This document shows, piece by piece, positions 26,721 through 35,434 of a stretch of 64,000 nucleotides of DNA. The notes under the pieces were generated by a model. It saw nothing but the letters and a program-made list of their open reading frames with translations. It was not told where the DNA came from and did no database searches. Origin of the DNA: Thermohalobaculum sp039028795 (GTDB lineage: Bacteria; Pseudomonadota; Alphaproteobacteria; Rhodobacterales; Rhodobacteraceae); the NCBI GenBank assembly GCA_039028795.1, contig JBCCHJ010000008.1:59344-123343 (forward strand). The letters are read 5' to 3'. Within the stretch, counting starts at the first letter, position 1. Every line of letters starts with the position of its first letter. A program made the translations under genes and the position numbers.

Positions 26721-26754
26721 CGCCCCTGCCGAAAGGCGGGGGCGTTTTTCTTTT
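26721..26754 (+). terminator. Rho-independent terminator of the YccA-family gene
   Basis: A ten-pair stem, CGCCCCTGCC and GGCGGGGGCG (one G-U pair), has a GAAA loop and is followed by TTTTTCTTTT. It lies 30 bases after the stop. Confidence 0.9.
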
Positions 26755-26772
26755 GGCCCGTTCCAGGCCAGA

Positions 26773-26810
26773 CGAGGCTCTGCCTCGCTTTCCGAGGTGC
26801 TTCTAGCACC
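26773..26810. other. Two consecutive short hairpins
   Basis: CGAGGC-TCT-GCCTCG (26773-26787) is followed by GGTGC-TTCTA-GCACC (26796-26810), in the gap between the YccA-family terminator and the 3' end of the enolase-superfamily gene. No T run follows either one. Possibly an end signal for the minus-strand operon or a small repeat. Confidence 0.35.
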
Positions 26811-26898
26811 GCGATACCTTTGTCGAAGATCAAGGTTGGGACGGCTACTTCAAGTGGCCTAAAGTACCTAAAAAAGCACTCAGGAATGCACTCGCGCC

Positions 26899-27987
26899 TC
26901 AGACCCGATGCGCCGCCAGCTTATCGAAGTCAAAGTCAATACCGTGACCCGGTCGGTCCGGGGCGGTTGCGAACCCATCCGAAACCGTCAGCGGATCCGC
27001 CATGAATTTGTCCAGGCCAAATGCGTGCCATTCCAGGTAGGCATTATTTGGGCATGCCGCCAGCAGGTGCACATGCAGGTCATGTGCACCGTGGCTCATC
27101 ACAGGAAGACCATGTGCTTCCGCAAGCCGCGCCACCTTCATGAACGGCGTAATGCCTCCGCAGGTGGTCAGGTCCGGCTGGGGCATGTCGACTGCCCCGG
27201 CAGTGAACAGCGTCTTGAATTCGGCCAGGGTGTGCAGGTTTTCGCCAAGTGCCAATGGAATAAGACCCAGGCTGCGCAGATGGGCCTGACCGGCGATGTC
27301 GTCCGGAGCGACGGGCTCCTCCAGCCAAACCAGATCGAACTCTTTCAACATATGCATGGCGCGCATGGTTTGATCGACGCGCCAGGCCTCGTTGGCATCA
27401 GCCATCATCTCGATCTCGTCCGGCAGGTGATTACGCATCGCCTCGACCCGGGCGATGTCCTCGGCCAATGTCGGTCGACCCAGGCGCATCTTCACAGACC
27501 GGAAGCCCGCCTCAACCGAAGCCATGCCGCCGTCGAGCAACTGATCGACCAGGAAATTCAGATCGATGTTCCCGGCATAGGCGCGCACTTTCGGATCGTA
27601 CCCGCCCAGTAGTTTCCAAAGCGGCTGACCTAGACGACGGGCTTTCAAATCCCATAGCGCTACATCCACCGCCGCCATGGCGAAGGCCACTGGCCCACCG
27701 CGCCCCGCATAGTGCGTCCGCTTATACATCGCGCGCCAAAGCCCTTCGATCCTATCGGCATCCTGGCCTTCGATGGCAGCCCTTAGCGGTCCGTCGGCGC
27801 AGGCGGCGACCGATCCGCCCTGGCCTTCGTGCAGAACCGTATAGCCGTAACCGCTGGCCCCTTCGGCGTCAGTTAAGGCTACGCCCACCATATCGAATGC
27901 GGTCATTACGCCGGCAGCCGAGGCCTTCATGGCAACAGGTAACGGCAGGCGGAACAGATCGACACGGATGTCTTCGATGGCTGGCAT
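26899..27987 (-). CDS. Enolase-superfamily protein (mandelate racemase/muconate lactonising type)
   Basis: 362 residues. A capping domain is at ~1-125. The barrel carries the superfamily residues: Lys in SVKMRLG, metal ligands in MADANEAW (Asp), WLEEPV (Glu) and LALGEN (Glu), and the distal SHGAHDLHVH where the catalytic His would lie. Such enzymes abstract a proton next to a carboxylate and then racemise, dehydrate or cycloisomerise. The substrate is unknown. The ATG at 27987 has GGGAGGA upstream. It lies 92 bases downstream of the TRAP transporter genes on the same strand, so it probably acts on the imported acid. Confidence 0.9.
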   Translation of the reverse strand: MPAIEDIRVDLFRLPLPVAMKASAAGVMTAFDMVGVALTDAEGASGYGYTVLHEGQGGSVAACADGPLRAAIEGQDADRIEGLWRAMYKRTHYAGRGGPVAFAMAAVDVALWDLKARRLGQPLWKLLGGYDPKVRAYAGNIDLNFLVDQLLDGGMASVEAGFRSVKMRLGRPTLAEDIARVEAMRNHLPDEIEMMADANEAWRVDQTMRAMHMLKEFDLVWLEEPVAPDDIAGQAHLRSLGLIPLALGENLHTLAEFKTLFTAGAVDMPQPDLTTCGGITPFMKVARLAEAHGLPVMSHGAHDLHVHLLAACPNNAYLEWHAFGLDKFMADPLTVSDGFATAPDRPGHGIDFDFDKLAAHRV

Positions 27988-28079
27988 GGGATCCTCCCGA
28001 TGTTTTCCGCAGAATAGGGTCGCACCACCAAGCGCGCCTTCAAATGAGGCGATTTTTCCCGCGCTGTTTAGGGAGGACG

Positions 28080-29420
28080 CTAGAATGCCAGGCTAGGCAG
28101 GTAGAGCGCCACGTCCGGGACGAACAGCAGCAAGAAGACCATCAGGATCATCATCAGTACAAAAGGCATCGCCCCCCATGCTACATCCCCGAACGGCCCG
28201 GGCTTTTGCCGGATGCCCTGCACCACATAAAGGTTCACACCAATCGGCGGGGTGATCAGCGCGGTCTCGATGAGGATGGTAATCAAGATCCCAAACCAAA
28301 CGCCTGTCTCGGACGGGCTCATGCCCCATAACTCCAAAGATACCACCAGCGGGAAGACCACCGGCACGGTGGTCAGCAGCATGGAAAGTGTCTCCATGAA
28401 CATGCCCAAGATCAGGTAGAAGACGATCAGCGCGATCATGGTTTGCAGCGGCGACCAACCCAAATCCTCGATGAATTTGATCAAGGCCTGGCTGACGCCG
28501 ATGAAGCCCAGGATAAAGTTCAGAAACACCGCTGCCATGATGATGAAGATGATCATTGCGGTTATGCGCATCGTGCCTTCGAATGCGGTCTTCAGCAGGT
28601 CGATGCTGAGGGCGCGGAAGTAAGCGGCCAGGATCAGCGAAAAGATCACGCCCACAGCCGCCGCTTCGGTCGGCGTCGCGATGCCGCCATAGATCGAGCC
28701 CATGACCCCGATGATCAAAAGCAATGGCGGTATTAGGTCCGGCAGGCTTCGGATGCGGGCCTCCCAGGTCGCGCTTTGCCGTTCACCGCCCCATGCGGGG
28801 CGCAGGACGCAGGCGATCAGGATGGCCAACAGGAAGAAGATGGACAGCAACATGCCTGGCAAGAACCCGGCAAGGAACAGTTCCGGCACCGATGTATCGG
28901 TGATAAATCCATAAAGGATCAGAATGATCGAGGGAGGGATTAGGATGCCCAGCGTCCCCCCCGCCGCAATGGACCCCAGGAACAAGCGTTCATTGTATCC
29001 GCGCCGCTCAATCTCTGGCACAGCAACCGTGCCGATGGTTGCCGCCGTGGCGACCGAGGACCCGGACGTTGCTGCAAAGATCGAGCAGGACACGATGTTC
29101 GCGTGCATCAACCCGCCGGGCAGCCAGTTCAGCCACAGCGCCACGGCGGCGTACATGCGTTGACCGATGCCAGAGCGCAGAATGATCTCGCCCATCATGA
29201 TGTAGAGCGGGATTGCGATCAGCAGGAAGTTGCGCTGCTGCTCCCAGGTGAACTCTCCCATGGCACGGACCAGTCGGCCACGCATGAATACGTTGTCCAA
29301 GCCCAGGGATAAAAGTCCAAGAACTGCTGCAACCGGTACCGCGGCCAGCACCAACACTAGCAGCGCGATGACGATGGACCAGGGCGATCCGGCCTTGAAG
29401 AATGCTATCAAGGCCTTCAT
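28080..29420 (-). CDS. TRAP transporter large permease (DctM family)
   Basis: 446 residues with about 12 TM helices. It forms the sodium-coupled transport core of a tripartite ATP-independent periplasmic transporter. Family features: IPLYIMMGEIILRSGIG, ATSGSSVATAATIGTVAVPEIERRGYN, GGTLGILIPPSIILILYG, and near the end TPPIGVNLYVVQGI. The ATG overlaps the DctQ stop by four bases. Together with DctQ, DctP and the enolase-superfamily gene it forms an uptake-and-catabolism operon, probably for a carboxylic acid. Confidence 0.95.
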   Translation of the reverse strand: MKALIAFFKAGSPWSIVIALLVLVLAAVPVAAVLGLLSLGLDNVFMRGRLVRAMGEFTWEQQRNFLLIAIPLYIMMGEIILRSGIGQRMYAAVALWLNWLPGGLMHANIVSCSIFAATSGSSVATAATIGTVAVPEIERRGYNERLFLGSIAAGGTLGILIPPSIILILYGFITDTSVPELFLAGFLPGMLLSIFFLLAILIACVLRPAWGGERQSATWEARIRSLPDLIPPLLLIIGVMGSIYGGIATPTEAAAVGVIFSLILAAYFRALSIDLLKTAFEGTMRITAMIIFIIMAAVFLNFILGFIGVSQALIKFIEDLGWSPLQTMIALIVFYLILGMFMETLSMLLTTVPVVFPLVVSLELWGMSPSETGVWFGILITILIETALITPPIGVNLYVVQGIRQKPGPFGDVAWGAMPFVLMMILMVFLLLFVPDVALYLPSLAF

Positions 29421-30037
29421 CGATCTAACTCTTTCACGCCCTTGGTGTCGGCTTCGACTTCCTCATCGACCGACATTGTGCCCGCGAGTTTCTGAACCAT
29501 GGCGGTGCGCCCGGTGAACAAGCACAGCAATGTGTAGAAGAATAGGAAAACCGTTACGATGCAGAAGAAAGTCAGCCCGCTTACCCAAACCGCCTGTGGC
29601 AACCACAATGGCGTTTGCTGCGGCGTGGCCGCCCGGGAACCCTTCTCTAAGGTGCCGATAAACACCTGCCAGGCACGTTCGGTGAGGTAGAGTATGAAAA
29701 GACCCAGCAAGGCGAGGCCTATGATATCCAGCACTGCCCGGATCCGCTGCGGAAAAATGTTGTAAAGCGCATCGATGCGGATATGGCTGCGGTGGATCAG
29801 GCAATAGGCATAGGCCCAGACCGTGGCACCACCGAAGACATAGCCGGAATATTCGTCGGAGCCCGGCACCCGGAAGGATGGAATCGTGACGCCCAGCAGA
29901 TCAGTCCCACCGATCTTGCGACCGACGACCTCGATCACGATCATGACCGCCGCCAGCAGAAGCGAAAATCCGCCCAGCCATACGGCCCAGAGCGATATAC
30001 GCTCCATCCATCGATATATACCGGCAAGCAGTTCCAT
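29417..30037 (-). CDS. TRAP transporter small permease (DctQ family)
   Basis: 206 residues from the ATG at 30037; a GTG one codon earlier is possible. Four TM helices (~16-40, ~70-90, ~105-125, ~150-172) fit the DctQ fold, with the typical arginine-containing VIEVVGRKIGG after TM1. It pairs with the large permease, overlapping it by four bases. It has a longer N-terminal and C-terminal tail than the minimal DctQ. A UUCG hairpin separates it from the dctP-type gene upstream. Confidence 0.9.
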   Translation of the reverse strand: MELLAGIYRWMERISLWAVWLGGFSLLLAAVMIVIEVVGRKIGGTDLLGVTIPSFRVPGSDEYSGYVFGGATVWAYAYCLIHRSHIRIDALYNIFPQRIRAVLDIIGLALLGLFILYLTERAWQVFIGTLEKGSRAATPQQTPLWLPQAVWVSGLTFFCIVTVFLFFYTLLCLFTGRTAMVQKLAGTMSVDEEVEADTKGVKELDR

Positions 30038-30047
30038 CACGACAATG

Positions 30048-30069
30048 GGGCCGCCCCGAAGGGCGGCCC
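30048..30069 (-). terminator. Intercistronic hairpin with UUCG tetraloop between dctP- and dctQ-type genes
   Basis: On the transcribed strand the arms GGGCCGCCC and GGGCGGCCC close a TTCG loop: a perfect nine-pair stem with the very stable C(UUCG)G cap. No T run follows, so it is more likely an mRNA-stability or attenuation element than a full stop. It would allow more binding protein than permease to be made. Confidence 0.7.
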
Positions 30070-30079
30070 AGTACCGTCG

Positions 30080-31138
30080 TTATTCGGCGGGCAGCGGTGC
30101 TTGCACACCAGCGATCTTGCCCATCGTGGCATTCCACTCTTCGGCGCAGGTCCTGCCGCAGCGTTCGGCGAAGCGCTTCAGAACGGTGTTTTCAACCACA
30201 TCTTTGATGATGGCGTTGTCTTCGTCATTCATCTCAACTGGCTCCAGACCGCCATTTTCGCCCCAGTCGCACGGGCCCGACGTGTTGCAGGTCGCAGCCA
30301 TAGCGTCGGTTGCTTCGATGGATTCCCAGATCTCGTTTTCCACCTTGGCCGCGGTTTCGCGGATGGTCGCCTTGGTCTCGTCGGAAAGCTCGTCCCAAGC
30401 TTCGCCGTTGAACGCCATGAAGGTCGCGGCATAGCCCAACTTCACGCGCACATTGTGGGTCGTGACTTGGTACCATTTAGCGTTGTAGGCTGGCGCTGTT
30501 CCGGTGGTGCCGCAGGTGGCCACGCCTTTTTCCAGCGCAGGCACAGCTTCCGAGAACGCGATGGTCACAGACGATGCCCCAAGCCCTTCGATGAAGTCAG
30601 CCAAGGATGTCGAGTAGGTCCGGATCTTCTTCCCGGCTAGGGAAGCCAGGTGGCCGCTCTCACCCTCGCCCAGCTTGCAGTAGAGCTGCTGCGATGGGAA
30701 CGTGTACAGCATCACCAGTTCCGCGTTGTACTTGTCGCGCAGCTCGCGCTGGATGACCGGCTTATATGCGTTCAGCGCCTCGCGATAGGTTGCGAAATCC
30801 TGGAATACGCCGGCAAGGTCGATACCTTCTAGCGGCGGGCTGTCTTGGCTGGTATAGGTGGTCAGCGCGTGCACGGCGTCATAGGCGCCCAGCTCCAGCT
30901 GCTTCACGACCTCATACCCTGAAAGACCAAGCTCCGTATACGGCTTGGCGTTCGCGGTCAGCTTGCCGCCCGAGGCTTCCGGCAGAACCTTCTGCCACAT
31001 CCGGCTTTCGTGTTCTTTCCAGTTGAAGAGGTTCCCCCAGGTGCCGACAACTAGGAATTCCTTTTCATCCAGATCGGCAAAGGCCGTTCCACCCAAAGCC
31101 AATCCCGCTGCCAACGCGGCACCGATTGCATACTTCAT
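30080..31138 (-). CDS. TRAP transporter substrate-binding protein (DctP family)
   Basis: 352 residues from the ATG at 31138, which has GGGAG eight bases upstream and a clean signal peptide (MKYAIGAALAAGLALGGTAFA). The periplasmic domain has family features including GGKLTANAKPYTELGLSGYEVVKQLELGAYDAVHALTTY and GKKIRTYSTSLADFIEGLGASSVTIAFSEAVPALEKGVATCGTTG. Conserved Arg in KKIRTYS is the usual carboxylate contact in TRAP binding proteins. It captures the substrate for the DctQM pair downstream. First gene of the operon. Confidence 0.93.
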   Translation of the reverse strand: MKYAIGAALAAGLALGGTAFADLDEKEFLVVGTWGNLFNWKEHESRMWQKVLPEASGGKLTANAKPYTELGLSGYEVVKQLELGAYDAVHALTTYTSQDSPPLEGIDLAGVFQDFATYREALNAYKPVIQRELRDKYNAELVMLYTFPSQQLYCKLGEGESGHLASLAGKKIRTYSTSLADFIEGLGASSVTIAFSEAVPALEKGVATCGTTGTAPAYNAKWYQVTTHNVRVKLGYAATFMAFNGEAWDELSDETKATIRETAAKVENEIWESIEATDAMAATCNTSGPCDWGENGGLEPVEMNDEDNAIIKDVVENTVLKRFAERCGRTCAEEWNATMGKIAGVQAPLPAE

Positions 31139-31314
31139 TGCGATAACTCCCTGTTTGGGTGCTTTTTGCACCTGCTGGGCGTGACGATAGACAGACATTT
31201 GTGCGTCTGAAAACCCCTAACCCGTCAATTTCCGGGAATCTGTTCGCTTCCGGGCTGGACGACGGGGTTTTCCCAGTTTCAAGCTGCGCAAAACGATAAA
31301 ATGGGGGAATCGAC

Positions 31315-32361
31315 ATGCCACTGACCACAACCTGCATCGGGGCTTATCCCAAGCCCGATTATGTGCCGATCACCGACTGGTTTCAGGTCAGTCTCAATGC
31401 AGAGGACTACAACGAAAAAGTTCTGGGCGGATGGACCGCCGGAGATGATGATGCAGTTGCCCTGATGGACCGGGCGACGGCAGAGTGCGTGGCCGATCAG
31501 ATAACTTGCGGGATCGACGTGCCGACGGATGGCGAGATCCGGCGAGAGAATTATGTCCACTACCAATGCCGCCATTTCGAAGGTTTCGATTTCGTCAACC
31601 TGACCGAGCGCGTCCTGCGGAACGGGGCCTACACGGTGCCACTGCCTTCCATCGTCGCGCCAGTGCGGGCGCGGGGCGAAAGCGTGCTGGTGCGTGACTG
31701 GCAGGTGGCCGAGGCTGCAGCAGACCGCCCGGTGAAGATTACCCTGCCCGGTCCAATGACGATTTCGGACACGACTGCGGACGTTCATTACAGTGACCCC
31801 GAAGCGCTGGCACACGACTTGGCGGCAGCGCTGAACGCCGAGGTGCTGGCTTTGGTCAAGGCCGGGTGCCGCTACATCCAGATTGATGAGCCGATCTTTG
31901 CACGCAAGCCGGATCAGGCCCTGGCCTATGGCGTAGATACTCTGGCGAAGTGTTTTGAAGGAGTTCCAAATGGCGTGACCCGGGTCATGCACATGTGCTG
32001 CGGGTATCCGAACAAGCTGGACGATGCGGACTATCCCAAGGCCGACCAGCAGTCATATGTGAAAATTGCTGAAAGGGTCGACGGGATTGCGGATCAAATC
32101 TCGATCGAGGACGCTCACCGCCACAACCCGGCAGACCTATTCGAGCGGTTCCAGACGTCGACGTTAATTGTGGGTTTTGTAACCGTCGCCTCCAGTCGAA
32201 TCGAACCGGTGGATGAAATCAAGGCCCGGATGGATACTGTCATGCAGCACATTCCAGCAGACCGCCTGATTGCTGCGCCCGATTGCGGGTTAGGCTTCCT
32301 TGGGCGCGATCTGGCGATGACAAAGCTAAAGAACCTGACAGAGGCGGCTCATTCCATGTAA
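31315..32361 (+). CDS. MetE C-terminal-like cobalamin-independent methyltransferase
   Basis: 348 residues, matching only the catalytic C-terminal barrel of MetE (~750 residues). Zinc-site candidates are visible: MHMCCGYPN (His/Cys), a Glu-rich barrel strand (YIQIDEP) and the late Cys in APDCGLGFLGRD. MetE-like motifs include GEIRRENYVHY, TLPGPMTISDTT and ISIEDAH. It probably transfers a methyl group to or from a thiol, but such short proteins need another methyl donor than the full MetE, and their substrates vary. Divergent from the TRAP operon and followed by a thioesterase and a DUF1445 gene, so a catabolic rather than methionine-making role is possible. Confidence 0.85.
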   Translation: MPLTTTCIGAYPKPDYVPITDWFQVSLNAEDYNEKVLGGWTAGDDDAVALMDRATAECVADQITCGIDVPTDGEIRRENYVHYQCRHFEGFDFVNLTERVLRNGAYTVPLPSIVAPVRARGESVLVRDWQVAEAAADRPVKITLPGPMTISDTTADVHYSDPEALAHDLAAALNAEVLALVKAGCRYIQIDEPIFARKPDQALAYGVDTLAKCFEGVPNGVTRVMHMCCGYPNKLDDADYPKADQQSYVKIAERVDGIADQISIEDAHRHNPADLFERFQTSTLIVGFVTVASSRIEPVDEIKARMDTVMQHIPADRLIAAPDCGLGFLGRDLAMTKLKNLTEAAHSM

Positions 32362-32394
32362 CCAGCCACCGACGTTATTCCTTGCGAGAACCCC

Positions 32395-32817
32395 ATGATG
32401 ATCGATGTGCCTGAGACTTTGGAAGACTGGAACGCCCGCGGGTCCGCGTATCTACCTGGGCATATGGCGCTGAAGTTCACCGAGGTTGGTCCAATGCAGG
32501 TCCGTGCAGAGGTTGAGATCAAAAAATCTCACCTGTCCTGGAATGGATTTCTTCACGCCGGCACGGTCGTGACGCTGGCTGACACATGCTGTGGCTATGG
32601 AACCGTGGCGGCACTGCCGGAGGGTTCGAATGGATTCACGACGGTTGATCTGACATCGAATTTCCTTGGCTCGGTCCAAGATGGGAAGGTTGTATGCACG
32701 GCAAAGCCTCTGCACACAGGGCGCTCGACACAGGTTTGGGATGCAACCGTTTCTTCTGCAGCGGGCAAAAAAATGGCCAATTTCAGATGCACGCAACTGA
32801 TCCTTTGGCCCCGATGA
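32395..32817 (+). CDS. PaaI-type hotdog-fold thioesterase
   Basis: 140 residues; ATG at 32395, with a second ATG right after it. Hotdog fold pattern: SWNGFLHAGTVVTLADTCCGYGTVAAL holds the central helix with the catalytic Asp, preceded by the HAG motif, then TVDLTSNFLGSV and VWDATVSS. It should hydrolyse an acyl-CoA thioester in the cytoplasm. The gene lies 33 bases after the MetE-like gene and 54 bases before the DUF1445 gene, same strand, so one operon is likely. Confidence 0.9.
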   Translation: MMIDVPETLEDWNARGSAYLPGHMALKFTEVGPMQVRAEVEIKKSHLSWNGFLHAGTVVTLADTCCGYGTVAALPEGSNGFTTVDLTSNFLGSVQDGKVVCTAKPLHTGRSTQVWDATVSSAAGKKMANFRCTQLILWPR

Positions 32818-32871
32818 AGGCCTTGTCGTACTATCGATCATACTGCACGCTCTGGGTAGGAGGACGATCCC

Positions 32872-33687
32872 ATGACCGCCAATGATTATGAAAGCCTGCT
32901 GAAGCAGCCGATCGGCCAAATCCGGGAACAGATCAGGGCTGGGGTCTATCGTGGGCAAACAGCTGGTTTTGCCCCGGGTAACCTGCAGGCCAATCTGGCG
33001 ATCCTGGGCGATGGATATGCAGATGATTTCTTAGAATTCTGCGACGTAAACGCCCGGCCTTGCCCGTTGGTTGGTCTTTCTGGTCGTGGCGATCCAATGA
33101 TGCCGATGCTGGGCGATATCGATATCCGCACCGATGTGCCATCCTACAATGTTTATCGCCATGGAAAGCTTGAGGGCGCGGTCCACGATATCTCGGACCT
33201 CTGGACAGAGGACATGGTCGCCTTTGCTCTGGGCTGTTCCTTCACCTTCGAGCGCGCCTTGGCCGAGGCAGGGATCGCGATGAAACATATCGAGGCGAAC
33301 GTGACCGTGCCGATGTGGGCAACGAATATCGAACTCACCCCTGCAGGGCCGTTCGAAGGCGGCATGGTCGTCTCGATGCGGCCGATTCCAGAAGATCAGG
33401 TGGATCTGGCGATTTCGATCACCGAAGACTTTGACCACGCCCACGGAGCACCCGTGCATGTTGGCGATCCCGAAAAGATCGGCATCGCAGATATCAACGT
33501 GCCGGATTGGGGCGAGCCCGCAGATTTTGCCCCAGGCGATGTGCCTGTGTTCTGGGCCTGCGGTGTGACACCACAGAACGTCCTGCACGCTGCCAGGCCG
33601 CCGATCTGCATCACCCATACGCCTGGCCGTATGCTGGTAACCGATGCGCCCGAGGACCGGATGCCCGAGTTCGATAGAGCTATTTGA
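32872..33687 (+). CDS. DUF1445 protein (putative hydro-lyase/D-glutamate cyclase family)
   Basis: 271 residues, typical for this family. Conserved segments: IGQIREQIRAGVYRGQTAGFAPGNLQANL near the N-terminus, CPLVG, DIRTDVPSYNVYRHG, FALGCSFTFERAL with a conserved Cys, and VFWACGVTPQNVLHAARPPICITHTPGRMLVTD at the C-terminus. Members are annotated as hydro-lyases, and a mammalian relative converts D-glutamate to 5-oxoproline. The substrate here is unknown. The ATG at 32872 follows AGGAGGA. Last gene of the MetE-like/thioesterase run. Confidence 0.88.
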   Translation: MTANDYESLLKQPIGQIREQIRAGVYRGQTAGFAPGNLQANLAILGDGYADDFLEFCDVNARPCPLVGLSGRGDPMMPMLGDIDIRTDVPSYNVYRHGKLEGAVHDISDLWTEDMVAFALGCSFTFERALAEAGIAMKHIEANVTVPMWATNIELTPAGPFEGGMVVSMRPIPEDQVDLAISITEDFDHAHGAPVHVGDPEKIGIADINVPDWGEPADFAPGDVPVFWACGVTPQNVLHAARPPICITHTPGRMLVTDAPEDRMPEFDRAI

Positions 33688-33702
33688 AGGGCATGCGCCC
33701 TT
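33687..33702 (+). other. Hairpin at the end of the DUF1445 gene
   Basis: AAGGGC and GCCCTT close an ATGC loop starting in the stop codon. No T run follows; it may mark the transcript end. Confidence 0.35.
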
Positions 33703-33780
33703 AGGTTGTAACAATCGTCACGGACTCGACTCATCCGATCGCTTAGACTGACCTGGCTAAGCGACATCGGAGATTTGACT

Positions 33781-34020
33781 ATGGCGGACGTACCAATCCG
33801 CCGGGCAAGCCTCACGCATGACGAACGCCCGGCAACGACACCATTTTTGCAATGCTTGATCTCAGCCCTCGGCAGGTTGAATTGGACCGCCTGCACGTCG
33901 AAAGTGTGTATCGAGGAGGCAGAACGCTTGCTCGCGCTTTCAAATCAAGAACTCGAAGATCTTGGTCTGCAACGCGGCGACATTCATGCCTATATTTTCG
34001 AGCGGCCTGAGCAGGACTGA
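33781..34020 (+). CDS. Small DUF1127-like protein
   Basis: 79 residues from the ATG at 33781, with GGAG eight bases upstream. The C-terminus LLALSNQELEDLGLQRGDI is the DUF1127 signature; the N-terminal half carries a Trp-containing amphipathic stretch. DUF1127 proteins in alphaproteobacteria are small, basic or amphipathic, and are linked to phosphate, RNA or stress responses in some species. The exact role here is unknown. Stand-alone gene, convergent with the DksA-type gene 20 bases away. Confidence 0.75.
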   Translation: MADVPIRRASLTHDERPATTPFLQCLISALGRLNWTACTSKVCIEEAERLLALSNQELEDLGLQRGDIHAYIFERPEQD

Positions 34021-34040
34021 TCCATGTCCATACGGGCATT

Positions 34041-34376
34041 TCAAGCTGCGCAGTCGACGCACCGGACCGCGCATGGGTCCAGGTTCAATCGGCCCAAAGG
34101 GATTTCTTCACCGCATTCATCGCACCAGCCAAATTCATCCTGGTCGATGCGCCTCAGCGCTGCGTCAATTGCCTTCAGGCGAACGGCGCGGCGACGCGAC
34201 TGGGCCTCGGCCATGGCTTGCTGTTGCAGCGCATCCATGCGTGAGAGGCGTCCGACCTGGGTTTGATCCAAGGCAACCGGCGCGCGGTCTTCTTCAGTGC
34301 CTGCCTCATTCGCGCGCAGATCTGACGCCTCTTGATTCAGGCGTTCACGGAATTTCATGAGCAATTTCGCATCCAT
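34041..34376 (-). CDS. TraR/DksA-type zinc-finger protein
   Basis: 111 residues. A coiled-coil N-terminal region (LLMKFRERLNQEASDLR...) is followed by a C4 zinc finger, CDECGEEIPLGRLNLDPCAVRCVDC, near the C-terminus. DksA-type proteins bind the RNA polymerase secondary channel and mediate the stringent response with ppGpp. This one is shorter than classical DksA (~150 residues) and lacks a clear Asp pair at the coiled-coil tip, so it may be an accessory paralogue. Divergent from cysE, 60 bases apart. Confidence 0.87.
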   Translation of the reverse strand: MDAKLLMKFRERLNQEASDLRANEAGTEEDRAPVALDQTQVGRLSRMDALQQQAMAEAQSRRRAVRLKAIDAALRRIDQDEFGWCDECGEEIPLGRLNLDPCAVRCVDCAA

Positions 34377-34436
34377 ATGTGGTATTTAGCCAGAAAGGTT
34401 CCCATCTCTCAAGCGGACCAGGTACGGAGGAAGGCG

Positions 34437-35279
34437 ATGTCATCCGATCCCAGATTGCGCTCGGGCGCTGATCTAGACCCCGTTTGGAACACGATTCGTG
34501 CCGAGGCGGAGACGCTGGCCGCGCAAGAGCCGCTGATGGCCAGCATCGTGCATGCCGTCGTGCTGAACCATAAGTCCTTCGAGGACGCGCTGGGCTATCG
34601 GATTGCAGAGAAGCTGGCTTCTTCAGAGATGCCTGCCCTTTTGCTACGCGAGCTTTGCGATATGGCCTTCGCCGACCGGCCAGAGATCGGCATCGCCGCC
34701 CGCGCCGATGTGATCGCGGTGCGCGAACGTGACCCGTTCTGCCACCGGATGGTGCAGCCCTTGCTGTACTTCAAGGGCTTCCTGGGCATCCAGGCTTATC
34801 GAATTTCCCATTGGCTGTGGAACAATCATCGCCGCGATCTGGCGATGTTTCTGCAGATGCGGGTTTCCGAGAGCTTTTCCATGGACATCAACCCCGCCGC
34901 CCGGATCGGCCAGGGCTTAATGATTGATCATGCCCATGCCATTGTGGTTGGGGAAACTGCCGTGATCGGCAACGATGTATCCTTGCTGCACGGCGTGACG
35001 TTGGGCGGTAATGGCAAGGATACTGGCGACCGACATCCGAAGATCGGCGATGGTGTACTGATCGGCGCGGGCGCTAAGGTTCTGGGCAATATTCGGGTTG
35101 GAAACTGCAGTCGCGTGGCTGCGGGATCAGTGGTCCTGAAAGACGTGCCCGCATGCAAGACCGTGGCGGGTATTCCCGCCAAGATCGTCGGTGAGGCTGG
35201 GTGCGATCGCCCCTCGCATTCGATGAATCACATGGTCACAGCGGTTCCGGACGTGGATGACATCGTTCCGGATTGCTGA
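34437..35279 (+). CDS. cysE: Serine O-acetyltransferase
   Basis: Makes O-acetylserine from serine and acetyl-CoA, the first step of cysteine synthesis. 280 residues from the ATG at 34437, which has GGAGG upstream; the longer frame runs into the divergent gene. An N-terminal helical domain (~1-140) precedes the left-handed beta-helix: RIGQGLMIDHAHAIVVGETAVIGNDVSLLHGVTLGGNGKDTGDRHPKIGDGVLIGAGAKVLGNIRVG, with the catalytic Asp-His pair in DHAHA and HGVTLGG. A hydrophobic-ended C-terminal tail (VDDIVPDC) may mediate cysteine synthase binding. Confidence 0.95.
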   Translation: MSSDPRLRSGADLDPVWNTIRAEAETLAAQEPLMASIVHAVVLNHKSFEDALGYRIAEKLASSEMPALLLRELCDMAFADRPEIGIAARADVIAVRERDPFCHRMVQPLLYFKGFLGIQAYRISHWLWNNHRRDLAMFLQMRVSESFSMDINPAARIGQGLMIDHAHAIVVGETAVIGNDVSLLHGVTLGGNGKDTGDRHPKIGDGVLIGAGAKVLGNIRVGNCSRVAAGSVVLKDVPACKTVAGIPAKIVGEAGCDRPSHSMNHMVTAVPDVDDIVPDC

Positions 35280-35309
35280 CGTATCGACCAAACTGATCGA
35301 AACCCGAAC

Positions 35310-35336
35310 AACCGCCCCAAAATGGGGCGGTTTTTT
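35310..35336 (+). terminator. Rho-independent terminator of cysE
   Basis: A perfect ten-pair stem, AACCGCCCCA and TGGGGCGGTT, has an AAA loop and a T tail. It lies 30 bases after the stop. Confidence 0.92.
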
Positions 35337-35434
35337 CATGCGCTATCCTGATTGGAAACAGGATCCGCTATCAACTTATTGGCGAATTTCCGTAAAATTG
35401 ATCGCAGTTAGGTAGCGTACCACGGAGAACAGCA

